NCBI RefSeq assembly: GCF_030272615.1
Contig: NC_081407.1
Location: forward strand, 154,765,548 to 154,829,547
DNA length: 64,000 nt
Origin: Cryptomeria japonica
Lineage: Eukaryota > Streptophyta > Pinopsida > Cupressales > Cupressaceae
Direction of reading: 5' to 3'
Shown: in pieces, positions 11,577 to 23,022 of the stretch
How the letters are laid out: each line of letters begins with the position of its first letter
Numbering within the stretch: the stretch's first letter is position 1
Translations under genes and position numbers: made by a program
Notes under the pieces: generated by a model
Told to the model about the DNA's origin: nothing
The model's database searches: none
The model's input: the letters and a program-made list of their open reading frames with translations, nothing else

Positions 11577-12417
11577 GAAGATGCAACGAGAACAAGAGTT
11601 GTAGCGTTCTGAATCTACTTTCTAAACTATTATTTTGTTTGAATGTAGTATTCCAAATCTACTTTCTAAACTATTATTTTGTTTGAATGGTAGAAATTAA
11701 GGCTCTCAAGAAAGGGGAGCACACAAAGTGGTCCTAATTTTTATTTTTTTAAAATATAACACACCTTCGAGTGTGTTCCCTTTAAAATGTTAAGTTTTTT
11801 CAGAATTTAAAAATCACTTCAATGAGAAATTAGCTAACATCATGTAGTTTATGCAAAAAAATTGGCTAATTTTTTAATGAATATAAGATTTTCTAACTAA
11901 TTTTTGAATTGGACACATCCTGAAAAATAGAAATTTGAGTGTGATCCCTCCTAATTTTTTAAAAATATAATAATAAATTCAATACATGTTGAATGGAGTC
12001 TAGTTTCCAAAAATATAATTTCTTGAAGATGCAATGAGAACAAGAGTTGTAGTGCTCCAAATCTACTTTCTAAAATATAATTTTTTTAAATGGTGGAAAT
12101 TAAGGGTTTCAAAAAGGGGGAGCACACAAAGTGGTCCTATTTAAAAAAAATATATAACACAACTTCTGGTGTGCTCCTTGTAAAACGTTCTTTTTTTAGA
12201 ATTTCAAAAATCACTTCAATGAGAAATTAGCTAACATCATGTAGTTTATGCCAATTTTTTGGCTAATTTTTTCATGAATATATGATTTTTTAACTAATTT
12301 TTGAAGTGGACACATTATGAAAAATAGATTTTTGAGTGTGCTCCCTCTTATTATTTTTTCAAAACAAATAAAAAATTCAATACATGTAGAATGGAGTCTA
12401 GTTTCTAAAAATGTAAT
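11577..12417. repeat. 448-bp tandem duplication interrupted by a Gypsy insertion
   Basis: Unit 1 runs 11577-12024 and unit 2 12025-12417. Both start gaagatgcaa(c/t)gagaac and contain agcacacaaagtggtcct and gagaaattagctaacatca in the same order. Offset between units is 448 bp. Unit 2 stops where Gypsy D enters, and sequence resuming after the element (27014 on, ...aatttctttc) matches what follows in unit 1 at about 12018. No coding potential was seen. Inside unit 1 there is also a 44-bp direct duplication (11612 and 11656, aatctactttctaaactatt). I do not recognise the family. Confidence 0.75.
12413..12417. repeat. Target-site duplication of Gypsy D, left copy
   Basis: Five bases gtaat directly before the left LTR. 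The matching pentamer after the right LTR (27014-27018) is ataat, one mismatch, as expected for an old insertion. Confidence 0.65.
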
Positions 12418-13688
12418 TGATGGACATGAAAGGGGGACATGCAAAACAAAAGCTCAAAGGTAAACATGTTAGTCTCAACCAAAACCAAAATGAACTTTTA
12501 ACCTCCAAATGCATATCAAAAGAGAATAAAAAGCATACAAATGGAAGCAAGACAAATGAAAAGAAGAGAGAAGAGACTCCCTAAGATGCTCCCATTGTGC
12601 TCTTGATGGCTCTCCCTTGTTCTTCTCCTCTCCAAGATCCAAAATGAAATGCTTGAGTGCAACTCTCAGTTTTAGCATGTAGCCTTGGATGTCAAATGAA
12701 GGATTAAATGGTTGAAAATTAACTTCTATTGCTATGTAAATGCACAAATAGAATTGTTATGAGAAAACTAAATATGAGTATCTATGCCAATATAGTAACA
12801 ATGCTTAAAAATGCTTCTTCCTTTGCTTAAGGATGAGGGTTCCTTTTATAGAAAAAATGGGTAATTGAAGGGTCAAGATTGATTTGGCTTGGCAAGGGAT
12901 AGGATTGCATGAGAGAGGCATGATGCTCAATCCATGTTTGCAACTTCCACCAGTGAAATGGTGATAAGTGACATCATGACAGGGCTTGAGAGGAGAGGGA
13001 AGAAGCATTAAATGCTTGAGAGAACATGACGGTAACCTCATATGCTTGACTTATTAGATAAATCTTATTATCCAATGGGTAAATTCTTGTGCAAGGTTTA
13101 CCAATGGTTAGGCCTTGGTCAAAGGAACAAGACCCATGTGGGTTAGTGTGTTGAAGAAGGGAAGCAAATGGGTGAGATGATGGGTTGAGGGTTAATTTGG
13201 GTTTAAGATTGTGCAAATGATTAGAAGTGGTTTTAGGCTAAAATAGAAGGGTTTAGAAGAAAATTAGTGAACAAGTGGGCATTGTAGGAGAATGCAAGTG
13301 GGTGAGGATAAATAGGATTTTAATTAAAATAAAATTTATTAATTTCAATTAAATGTGCAACTTGTATTTGCAAGTGGATGAGTATTTTAAATAAATATTC
13401 ATCTATTTAAATATGGATTTTGATTGGGTATTTTAAATAAATGTTTAATTTATTTAAATGAGAGGAAAGAGGGGGATTAAATAAATTTATCAATTTATTT
13501 AATTATTTGACAATAGTTAGTGATTTTAATTTAAATAAATTTATGAAACTTATTTAATTAAAATAGTAGAATGGGTTGAAATGAATTAATTAAATTTACT
13601 AATTAAATTTATGTAATAGAAGAACATTAGTGCATTAAACAAATATTAAACATTTATTTAATTTAGTGGACAAATTTATGTGTCTACA
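12418..13688 (-). repeat. 3' LTR of Gypsy D
   Basis: 1271 bp, direct repeat of 25753-27013. It starts tgatggacatg and ends gtgtctaca, so the TG...CA ends are intact in this copy. The right half is unusually rich in repeated attta/aaataaat motifs (about 13310-13670). A TATA box (TATAAAAG on the minus strand) lies at 12843-12850, giving a U3 of roughly 840 bp. Confidence 0.9.
12843..12850 (-). promoter_or_regulatory. TATA box in the Gypsy D 3' LTR
   Basis: TATAAAAG on the minus strand. The same box sits at 26181-26188 in the other LTR, so it is conserved between both copies. It would drive transcription of the element from the 5' LTR. Confidence 0.6.
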
Positions 13689-13701
13689 TTTGCCCCTCTT
13701 T
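13689..13701 (-). other. Polypurine tract of Gypsy D
   Basis: The minus strand reads AAAGAGGGGCAAA immediately before the 3' LTR start TGTAGACAC. This is the plus-strand primer expected in Ty3/Gypsy elements. An inverted repeat (13698-13708 with 13723-13733, 10 of 11 paired) overlaps its edge. Confidence 0.8.
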
Positions 13702-15906
13702 GAGACGGTGCAGTTTATCATGCCGTTTCAAAGAAAGACGGTAGGCATGAGAAAAATGCCCAGGGATGTTAGTTTAGTGGGTTGCATGACCCCTCAAGAG
13801 ATGGGTTGAAAATTTCAAAAATTCTGGCGATCTCTCGAAAAAGAGAAAGAATTGGGGAAATAATAGAATGGAGGATTTGGGATTGAATGGTGGCGACTTG
13901 TAGAGAAGAAATGAATAGTTGGGCATGAACGGAGAGTAGAGAAAGGTAAGTCGGTAAGTACCCTTAGGTCATGCGGTAGAGACTGTGCAAATGCAATGTT
14001 TTGCGGTGCCTTTGGTTGATCCTATACAATTGATCAATATGGTCTTGGTGCAATTGTTTGGAGAGTCTAGTGCAATTGTGTGAATTGCCCTAGTGTTAGT
14101 CAAAGTGTAGCAATTGATATCAATTGTTTGCTTGGACAGGATAAAATCTGAGTAATTGAGTCAAAGTGACCTGTTGCGACTTAGACAATTGATGTAATTT
14201 CCCAATGAAGTTGTGGTATCTGAGTCAAATTTCCCGTTGAGACTTAGACAATTGATGTAAATATCCATTTAGATTGTGGTTGATAGGTTGACAAATTGAC
14301 TGTTGGGCCTATAGGATGACCTAGATGACATAGGCTACGCAACACCTCCTATGAGAGATAGACTACAATGTGCTTGGCTTGATTAACTTGCAGAACACGA
14401 TATAGGGTACGTGATATTGATGATCTAGATGAGGAGGGTAGGGGGTTTAGTTGTAGAGAGAATGTTTTGAGACCTAGTACCCAGTCCTTTAGCTTGAGGC
14501 TACCTTTGAAGAGGATCAAATAGACTATCGATTGACATGAATGGGGTCAATATCATTGTACTCAGTCATGATTTTAGGGATAGGCTTCTTATTAGCAATC
14601 TCATAGTCAATTTCATTCTTTGTGTATACATGCACACGTGATATTTACAATGTATGAATGATCATATATATGGGTGATATGCAACGAAATGTAATATATA
14701 CAGTTGAGATGAAATGGGCGATCCATGGGATATTCATAATGCTTTTATTTCCTCATTGAGCATGGTAGTACTGATCTTGGTCAAGGTATTAGAAACCAAG
14801 GTTGAGTGCTCCACCTATAAACGAACGTCATGAATAAGGAAGGTTACCCTCCATTCTGGTTCATATACACATGGTCGAGGTATACACTGTAGTCAACAAG
14901 CCATAGTGATCCATGACTGCAAATTTTTGCATAGGATCTTGTAGCCTAGTGAACTTCCCACATAGATTCCATTAGTATTTGCCCCAGAACTTCATTGGAA
15001 CAATTCGCAGACAAAAAACAAAGAAAAAGATATCATGAACCATCCTGGCCACTCTAATCACTCGTAGATATCCTGGAGTAGCATAGAAACCTGATATAAA
15101 AAGTAGTAATCTAGCCAAGTGCCTATTAGCCAAACAAAATCTTCTTGTCAAAGAGATATGTCACCATGTCTTGTTGTAAGGAAAGATGCATCCTTGTTAA
15201 GAGAGTCTCGCGTATGTTTTGCTCATATGTTTGATTGTTTGTTGATACGATAGCTGGCCATCTTTCAGGTAGCTCAAATGTTGTTTTGTGTCGGGCTCGA
15301 TGTTTATGCACAAGGAACAATTTTATTGCAATGTTTTTGATTGATTTTGATGTTTTCTCATGTTCTTGTGTTTTTTGTTTTTGAATGTTTTTGCTTTTTC
15401 TTCGAGACATTTTTCGAATGTTTTTGGTCTTTTTGTGATTTTACGAAGTTTTTTTTATCTTTTTGAGGTTTTATGAACGTTTTTGGATTATTTCAAGATA
15501 TTTTTCAAATGAGTAACTCAATGAATCACCAGTATTGAGAATTCACTCCCATCAGTAGGTTAAAAAAAAGTTGCCCCCAGTTAGGTGTCGGTGCGAAAGC
15601 ATGATGCAAGACACATAAGGTAATTACCCTGATCGTAGATCAATAACAAGCCATGGTAGATATGGTGTATGAGCGGATGCATGGACATATGATCACAATA
15701 AGTCTAAAAGAAAATGGACTCATGACCTTTATGAATGGTGCCTGTTTGCTAGGTTTTCACCATCGTACTTATCCAAGGTGCCACCGAAGTGGTTTTCACC
15801 GTTTGGATGAATGATTTTTCTATACTATTTTCTTGCTTTTTTTAGAACCTTTTCTAAATGTTTTTAGTCTTTTTAAGATTTTTACGAGCTTGATGCTTTG
15901 TACAAC
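13702..15906 (-). other. 3' noncoding region of Gypsy D between integrase and PPT
   Basis: No conserved ORF. It contains a 64-bp imperfect tandem duplication (14158-14221 and 14222-14280, sharing gacttagacaattgatgtaa) and many CAATTG words around 14020-14270. A 94-codon frame at 15410-15126 is Lys-rich and resembles no family I know. Long 3' noncoding segments are common in Tat elements. Confidence 0.55.
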
Positions 15907-17100
15907 TTATGTATGGAACCTTTTGAGATGCATGTTGTTTATTGGATCTTCCAGTGGTTCCCCTTCTGAAGTTGCTAATTGATATGCCCTAGGCCCGAAG
16001 ACAGTAGTGATGACATATAGACCCAACCAATTAGATTCAAATTTGCCCCAGTGTTCTCTATTTGGTTGATTACGAGGATTCTCTCTAAGAACAAGATCTC
16101 CTACCTCAAATGTACGAGTTCTGACCCTATGATTATAGATTTTTCTCATGTGTTGTTGATATGCCTTAAGGTGATTGTAGGAAACTTGTCACTTCTCATC
16201 AAGCAGTTTGAAGTCCTAAAGACAGGAGACTTAGTTCTCTTCATCGTTAATTAGATTGTACAAGGAGACTTTTAGGGATGGCAATTCAACCTCAATAGGC
16301 AAGATAGCTTATGCTCCATAAACAAGTGACTATGGGGTTGCACCTGTAGGGGTTTGAATGCTAGTTCGATATGCCCATAGTGTGGGATTCAGACGAATGT
16401 GCCAATCATGACCGACATCATTGATTGTCTTCTTTAAAATCCTCAATATGTTCTTGTTTGAGGTTTCTGCTTGACCATTTCCTTGTGGATAATATGGGGT
16501 AGAGAAACAGTGTTGGATATGAAACTTCTCAAAGAGTTCCCGAATATTCTAATTTTTTAAGGGAAGCCCATTATCTGTGATGATAGACATGGGTATACCA
16601 TACTGACAGATGATGTAATTTAGGATGAATGAGGTGATCTGCTTGTCGATGACTTGGGTGAGTGGAAGGGGTTCAATCCACTTTGTGAAGTACTCTGTGG
16701 CAGTAATGATGAATTTATGACCAGTGGATGAAGATGGATGGATTTTACCCATAAGGTCAAGTCCCCACTGATAAAAGGGCCATGGTGTTGTGATGGGTTG
16801 CAGTTCTTGCGTAGTTGCATGTATCAAGTCTTCATGTACTTGGCACTTCTTTCACTTTATGACAAAGTAATAGGAGTCTTTTTCCATGGAGGGCCAATAG
16901 TATCCTGTTCTCATGAGTCTCTTAGCCAATGAAGGGCCGCTTGAGTGGGCCCCACATATACCTTCATGTACTTCTTCTAAAGATGTGGTCACCTCACCTT
17001 TCTCTAATCATCAGAGGAGAGTACCATCAAGACCTCGTTGGTATAGGATTTCAACAATGATTATGTATCGGATGAATTGGCATATGAAGGTTTTTCATTG
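15907..17100 (-). pseudogene. Gypsy D integrase, broken
   Basis: Inserts element cDNA into the genome. The catalytic core at 16827-16549 begins with PWPFYQWGLDLMG (first Asp) and includes SIITDNG (second Asp). The third catalytic residue lies in the next piece, which reads PYYPQGNGQAE at about 16450-16490. The C-terminal part at 16149-15907 has the GDLVLREN and WEGPY-like motif (here SNWLGLYVITTVFG) and ends KRFHT. A stop after LPLKN and several others interrupt the frame. The N-terminal zinc-binding HHCC region is only weakly visible at about 16.85-17.0 kb. Confidence 0.8.
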
Positions 17101-17399
17101 ATTGTTCAATTGGTTCAGTGGGAGGATTTGATCATGTAGGTAAGTGTAAAACTCACCATATCATGGGGAATTAGGACCGAAGAGTTGAAATACCATCTCA
17201 AATTCTGGGATATCATAAGCGAGGATCCAAAGCAATTCAACCAAGAACTCGTAGCATGTTGAGTTTTATGGAAGATCGAGAAGAGAGGCTATTGTAGCCA
17301 TTGCATCTGTAGCTCTGTTATGCTCTGAAGCAATTTAATTGAAGGTGATAGTTGTGAATAATTCCTTAAAACTATCAAACATTTTCTTGTAAGGCATGA

Positions 17400-17738
17400 A
17401 CTTATCGTCCTTAGTTTGGTAATCACCTGTCAAATGACCAACTGTGAATTGCCATATACTTGTAGCTCTTTCAAGTTCCATTGTACGACCATTCTTAGTC
17501 CTGTGATCAAGGCCTCATATTTTTATATGTTGTTTGTGCATGGAAATGTGAGCCTGTATGATTTTGGAATGCTATCACCTTGAAGTGTGATAAAAATAAT
17601 ACCAGCTCTTGAACCATGTCTAGTGTATGATCCATCAAAATATAGCTTCCATTGTTGTGCTGGCATGATTGTGAAGATCTCCTCATCTGGAAAATTTGAG
17701 ATGAGAGGATGATGTCCTATGAGTGATTCTTTGGACAA
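17400..17738 (-). pseudogene. Second (Archaea-like) RNase H of Gypsy D
   Basis: Just after the Ty3-type RT/RNase H the frame reads WKLYFDGSYTRHGSRAGI...TFPCTNNI, and past a stop the expected AEYEAL follows. DGS and TNN...AEYE are the catalytic landmarks of an Archaea-like RNase H, a second such domain known in Tat elements. The link to the first RNase H is short (SNFPDEEIF). The end is ragged because of stops before the integrase. Confidence 0.7.
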
Positions 17739-19254
17739 CTAATATGTAATGATTTGTCCTTTGATTGCTTTAGGGTCCACATACTCTATGTCGAATTCAT
17801 TGAGGATCATAACCCACTTCGCCAAGCGGCATGTTAGTGTTCCTTTATTGAGTAAATACTTGAGTGGGTCTATCTTGGCGATGAGTTGTATCTTATGCGT
17901 TAGCATGTAGTTCCTTAGTTTGGTTGCTGCCAAAATTACTGCAAGACACCCTCGTTCAATAGGCGTATAATTGAGTTCATACCCTACTAGTGTCCTAGAG
18001 ATGTAGTATATTGCACATTATTTTCCTTCTACATTATGTTGTGCTAGTAATACCCCTAAGGCCGTAGCCATAGTTGATATGTATAATAACAAGGGCCTGT
18101 CTGGAGTTGGTGGTATTAACAGAGGTGGTTTCATCAAGTAGTCCTTAAGTTGCTAGAATGCTTGTTGGCATTTCTCATCCCATTTGAAGTGGACTTTCTT
18201 ATGTAGTAGATGTGTGAATGGATGACATTTATCAGCCAATTGTGCAATAAACTGATAGATTAACTGTAGCCTCCCTTGTAATATTCTTAATTGGCTGATG
18301 TTCTTAGGAAGTGGCATCTCCATTATTGCCTTTACTTTTGCAGGATCAACCTCAATACCCTTATTTGAGACATTGTATCATAGGACATTTCCGGAGGTCA
18401 CTCCAAAGACACACTTCTTTAGATTGAGGTAGACATTATAGTGTTCTAGTTGGGTGAAAATTGTCCAGCACTGCAAGGTGATCCTCTCTTGTTAATTATT
18501 TAGCTAGTAAGTCATCCACATAGTCTTCCATTAGTGTATGCATCATGTCATGGGAGATGGTATTCATTGCTCTTTGATATGTGGCTCCTGTATTTTTGAG
18601 ACCGAATGACATCACATTCCAACAATATGTTCCCCATGGGCATGTGAAAGTGGTTTTGTGTTGATCTTCTGGGGTGATCGTAATCTGGTTGTATCCTGAG
18701 AACCCATCCATGAGAGATAACATTGCATGTTCTATTGTTAGGTACAAGATCATATCAATGTTGGGTAGAGAGAAGTCATCCTTAGGACATGATTTGTTTA
18801 GATCTTTGAAATCTGTACATATATGAATGTCCCCAGTCAGTTTTGCTACGAGTACGATGTTGGATATCCATTCTACATAGTCAATTGGTCTTATGAAACC
18901 AACGTCTAACAACTTTTTGAGTTCCCCTTTCACTAAGAGTGTGATTTGAGAATGTATTTTCCTGAGCTTTTGTTTCATCGGTTTTGCTCCTTATGCTACT
19001 GTCAAGTGATGCATTACTAGATTTGGATCTAGTCCAGGCATGTCTAAATATGACCAAGCAAAGTTTATTTGTCACTTCTTGAAGAATTCCACAAAGCTAG
19101 GATCCCCTATGTGAGTTAAGGATGCTGCTAAATGGATTTTATGAGGATTCTCCTCTGATCCCAGATTGATTTTCTTAGTCTCCTCTATGAGAATGAATGA
19201 TCTCTCTTGATTTATGCTGAAGGGAAGAATGTCAAACCTTTCATCCTCGAGCAC
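17739..19254 (-). pseudogene. Gypsy D reverse transcriptase and first RNase H, broken
   Basis: Copies element RNA into DNA. Upstream pieces (19254-18881) carry NLGSEENPHKI and FAWSYLDMPGLDPN, typical of the RT N-terminus in Tat elements. The main 160-residue piece at 18978-18496 holds KQKLRKIHSQ, DFKDLNKSCPKDDF, MDGFSGYNQI, FGLKNTGATYQRAM and the intact active site DYVDDLLAK. Pieces through 17739 give the connection and RNase H end (LAKWVMILNEFDIEYVDPK, KAIKGQ). Multiple stops and frameshifts between 18490 and 17940 disable it. Confidence 0.85.
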
Positions 19255-20280
19255 CTTAGAGAAGTTTTTACCTTTGTATGCGTCCTTTGTTTTACTTTTT
19301 TGGGATCTAGAAGTGTTGTAGTGCGGTTTTCACTAGAAGATCCATTTTTTATTGTTATATTTTTGTGACTGAAAGGTTTGGCATTCTCTCCAAAATAGGC
19401 CATGCTATTGAGTTCAATAGAAAACCTAGCCTTGTGATCCCCACTTGGTATGTTATCCCATAATTCGAGAAAGTCTATTATTACCTCATCGTTTTGGAAG
19501 TTGTCAAGGCCTGAGAGATCTTGTTGGTCCCAAACAATGAGTTCAAGGTGGATGATTGGAATTGCTTCATCAATTAGGTTGAGTTTATAGGATGTGCTAG
19601 TTCTAGTTAGGATGGAGGTATTGAGGTCATCATCAGTACTCTCCTCGTTGTAATCAGGCTTTGGAGGTGACATATCTCTCCTAGAAATATCCTCAGTATA
19701 CGGATTCCAAAAGGTTTTGATCCATGCATCTTCGTCAACTCTTTTATCTTCAAAAGTATCAAAAGAATTCTCTTCAGATTCATGTGAAGCTAAAGAACCC
19801 CATTCGTATTCATGTGAATATGTCACATAATCACTTTGTAGAATTTTGTCACTGTATATTATAGGGATGTCTTAGGGTGGGAAAGGTTTGTCGATAGCTG
19901 GTACAGGTGTTTGTTGATGCTACTTGGGTGTCTAAAACAAACAAGAGCTTTAACCATGGAGTGATGGGATTATAAGTTGGCTTCTTTTGTTTGCTTGTAA
20001 GGTTGAGATTAGAAGAGCCCCCTGGACTAGGATTAAATCCAAGTTTTGTTTTATCTCTTGGTTTTAACAAGGGTTGTAATGGCTTGTGCAGTCCCTATTT
20101 GTAGAATCCCAAAGCACTATAGCCATCATAGCCCATATTTTGTATTATGGCGAAGCCTTTTCCATACTTATCAGTGGGAATCTTCATCTTGTGTTTACCT
20201 TTTCCTATATGGTCCTTGTAGATCCATTTGGTCAAATCCTCTTCCACATTCTCCTCCTCTTGGGTCCTTCTGAGGGTGAA
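19255..20280 (-). pseudogene. Acidic linker between protease and RT of Gypsy D
   Basis: The 204-residue open frame 19826-19212 is acidic (many D/E, e.g. DFLELWDNIPSGDHKARF) with no enzymatic motif. In position it corresponds to the long variable spacer between protease and RT in Tat polyproteins. The 20070-19849 segment has no recognised domain. Function unknown. Confidence 0.5.
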
Positions 20281-21515
20281 CTAAGTCACTGTACAGGTAT
20301 TTGTTGCAACAGGTGGCTGGAGTGAAATTTGTAATTTGCCATGAGTCCTAAGTGAGAGAGGTAGTTGGCCAATACATAAAAGTTGGCTAATGTTATATTC
20401 TATTGGGCCTTCATCTTTTACTTTCATCTTTAGGTTGTCATGTTTGGGTGTAGGGATCGGTGTATTGGTGAGAGAAGTTGGGTGGACGTATGATGATGAG
20501 GTGGTGGCTTCTTTGTTGCTAGGCACTGTGATATCCAGATGGTGACTAATGTTATTACATAAGGCAAATGGATTGGCATCACTAAGGATAGTAATCTCCA
20601 CTCTGTTATGTGGAAATTTGATGCACTAATGGTAGGTGGATGGTATTGCTTCCATGGCATGAATACATGGTTTGCCTAGTAGGAAATTGTATGGAAGAGG
20701 GAGATCTAGGACTTGACAAACCACATCCTGCACAATAGGTCCTACCCTTATAGGTAGAGTAACGCACCCTTTAGAGGAACATTCAACATCATCATAGGCC
20801 TTGATAGTGATCTTCTTTCTGGCATCAATTGCTCCTCCTGCGTATCCCAATTATGTTATTAATTATAAGGTGCAAATGTAAGGCCAACTCCATTGTCAAT
20901 CAAGACTCACTTGATTCTATGTTTATGTATGGATCCCTCAACGTGGAGAGGGGCATTATGCGGTTGTTGAATGGATGCATTGTCACTCTTAGCAAAAGCG
21001 AGATATGGTGATGATTTGAGAATTCCAACCATGGCTTGAAATTGATTTGTGTTTAGGTTGGATGGAACTAATGCTTCTTGGAGATCTTGGTCTAAGATAG
21101 TTTTGTGTGAGGGTGATAGGCACAAAAGATCTAGTATGGAAATGAGTGCTGGTGTCTTATCCAATTGGTCCACAAGGTTATATTGTTTGGGCACGTATGT
21201 CGCTCTTGATGGTACTCCTTGTGAGATAATCTTGCTATGGCAGGTAACAACGTTGCATTTGGGATCTTTGCCTTTGATTGTAATGGTTTCCACTTTTTCA
21301 TTAGCATCATAAAGGTTATTGACAACATAGTCATACGATGCACATGTATAGTTTGTTGTGTTATCTTGGTTCTTACCTTGATGGGAGGGACCCCCTTTCT
21401 CATATGATGGGAGTATATCCTTGAACATGGTGTGATCCGTATTGGAAGTTTTTGCAGTGTGGCCATCCACTTCTATCTCACCCTGATCAACGAGGTCTTG
21501 AATGATGTCCTTCAA
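20281..21515 (-). pseudogene. Gypsy D gag-pol spacer and retropepsin-like protease, broken
   Basis: The first part (21515-20907, 202 residues) begins MKDIIQDLVDQGEIEVDG, the segment that follows the zinc knuckle in Tat gag. A +1 shift at about 20.85 kb leads to the protease. The likely active site reads LIDNGVGLTF near 20880, where an Asp-Gly-Gly/Ser is expected, so the central residue is changed to Asn. The C-terminal half at 20850-20626 (DARKKITIKAYDDVE, VQDVVCQVLDLPLPYN, LLGKPCIHAM) is the classic end of this aspartic protease family. The 20601-20281 piece continues beyond it. Confidence 0.75.
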
Positions 21516-23022
21516 TCGATATCAATTGTTCATTTCGTGTCCTCTTTCCTTGTGGAATTCACAATATTCGTTATCTCTCCACCATGGAGGTTTAACTAGT
21601 GGTTCGTAGTTTGATGTTTTAGGCAACGTGATAAGATTGGAAAATATGAGTTGTGGTAATACCATTTCAAAAGATTGTCCCAAGGGTGTATATGTTCAAT
21701 TTAGTTTGTAGGTAGAGTACCTGCTCTTAGGTGCCTCTTGTTGTGCATTGGGAGCTTGATTTCCCTGATTGTTTAGGGGATTACCTTGGTTGATATTGTT
21801 GTTGGGATTGTTGTTGTTGGGGTTGAAGTCATTGTTGTTATGATTATCAGCTTGCCCAACTATTTTGACCATAGGTTGGGCAATCTTGATAATCCTTGCA
21901 TCTATAATACCATTATTAACGATGTTTTTGTTCTTGGACCAAAACTTGGGTTTGTCATTATTGTAGGCTGGTCAAGGACTATCCTTGATTTCCTTCTAGA
22001 TTTTGACAAGTCCCTTCTTGATAAGGGCTTTCTCAATTTTGATTCCTTGGGCTATCACCTCTGCAAAAGAGTCTTAACATTTGACTTCCAAGTAGAATTT
22101 CATCTCTTAATTTAACTTTGAAATGAAGATTTCAACTAATTGTTCCCCGGGAATGTGGAAGGAACATTTGCTAGAAAGGTGTCTCCATCTTTGTAAGAAT
22201 GTTGAGAATAACTCTCCATTCTTTTGTTTAGTGTTGCATAAATCTGCCATAGAGACATCATGTTCTATGTTGTGTGCATGATGAGTAACAAATTTTTGTA
22301 CTAAGTCCTCAAATGTTTGGATTCCGCCTGGCAATAGTGAAAACCATTGCATAGCTGAGCCTCCCAAAATTTGAGGAAAGAGGTGCATCAAGTAGGTCTC
22401 ATTATACGTAACCTCTAAGCATGCAAAGTATAATTCTCTCATGTGGTCTCTTGGATCTCCCTTTCCTTTGTATTTGTCAAATTTTGGAGTTTTGAAATTG
22501 CATGGGAAAGGAGGCAATGCAATACTCCTATCAAATGGATATGGACAGATATCCTCGAGATCATATATATTTTGTGGCCTCTATGAGTTTAATTGTTGGG
22601 CAAGCTCTTTTACTCATTGTCTCAAAATATTCATTTATGTGGGAGGAATTGGGACATTCCCTTGTTGATACCGGTTGTCGTCGTAATTGTGGATATTCCT
22701 CGACCTTCTCTTGTTTTGATTTCTCTCTTGTTGATGATTGTGTTGGGCTTGTTCTGGAGTTTCCTTAAGTTGTGATACATCAAAGTCTACATGGAGTTTT
22801 GTACCCTCTTGAGCAAGTCTTAGGAAATGGGCATCAGCATTCCCCTTGAGAATCTCATCAAAGAGTTTGTTAAATCTGGAGTCATGTGTTGCTCGTTCAA
22901 TTTGGGTCTTCTCGCCCTACAAATTCTCTATGAGTAAAGGGGTTGAGTTCTTCTTCCTCTTTCGATTCTTGATTTATTTCAGTTTGCTTGTGTCTCTGAC
23001 TCCGAGACCTAGTCTCAACCAT
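21516..23022 (-). pseudogene. Gypsy D gag, broken
   Basis: Capsid and nucleocapsid precursor. The start is probably the ATG at 23022, reading MVETRSRSQRHKQTE as in other Tat elements. The retrotransposon gag domain at 22517-22107 has FDKYKGKGDPRDHM, GSAMQWFSLLPGG and LCNTKQKNGELFSTFLQRW. An Asn-rich stretch lies at about 21.77-21.86 kb. The nucleocapsid knuckle at about 21520-21580 reads YCEFHKERGHEMNN followed by a stop where the last cysteine should be. Several stops separate these parts. Confidence 0.8.
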
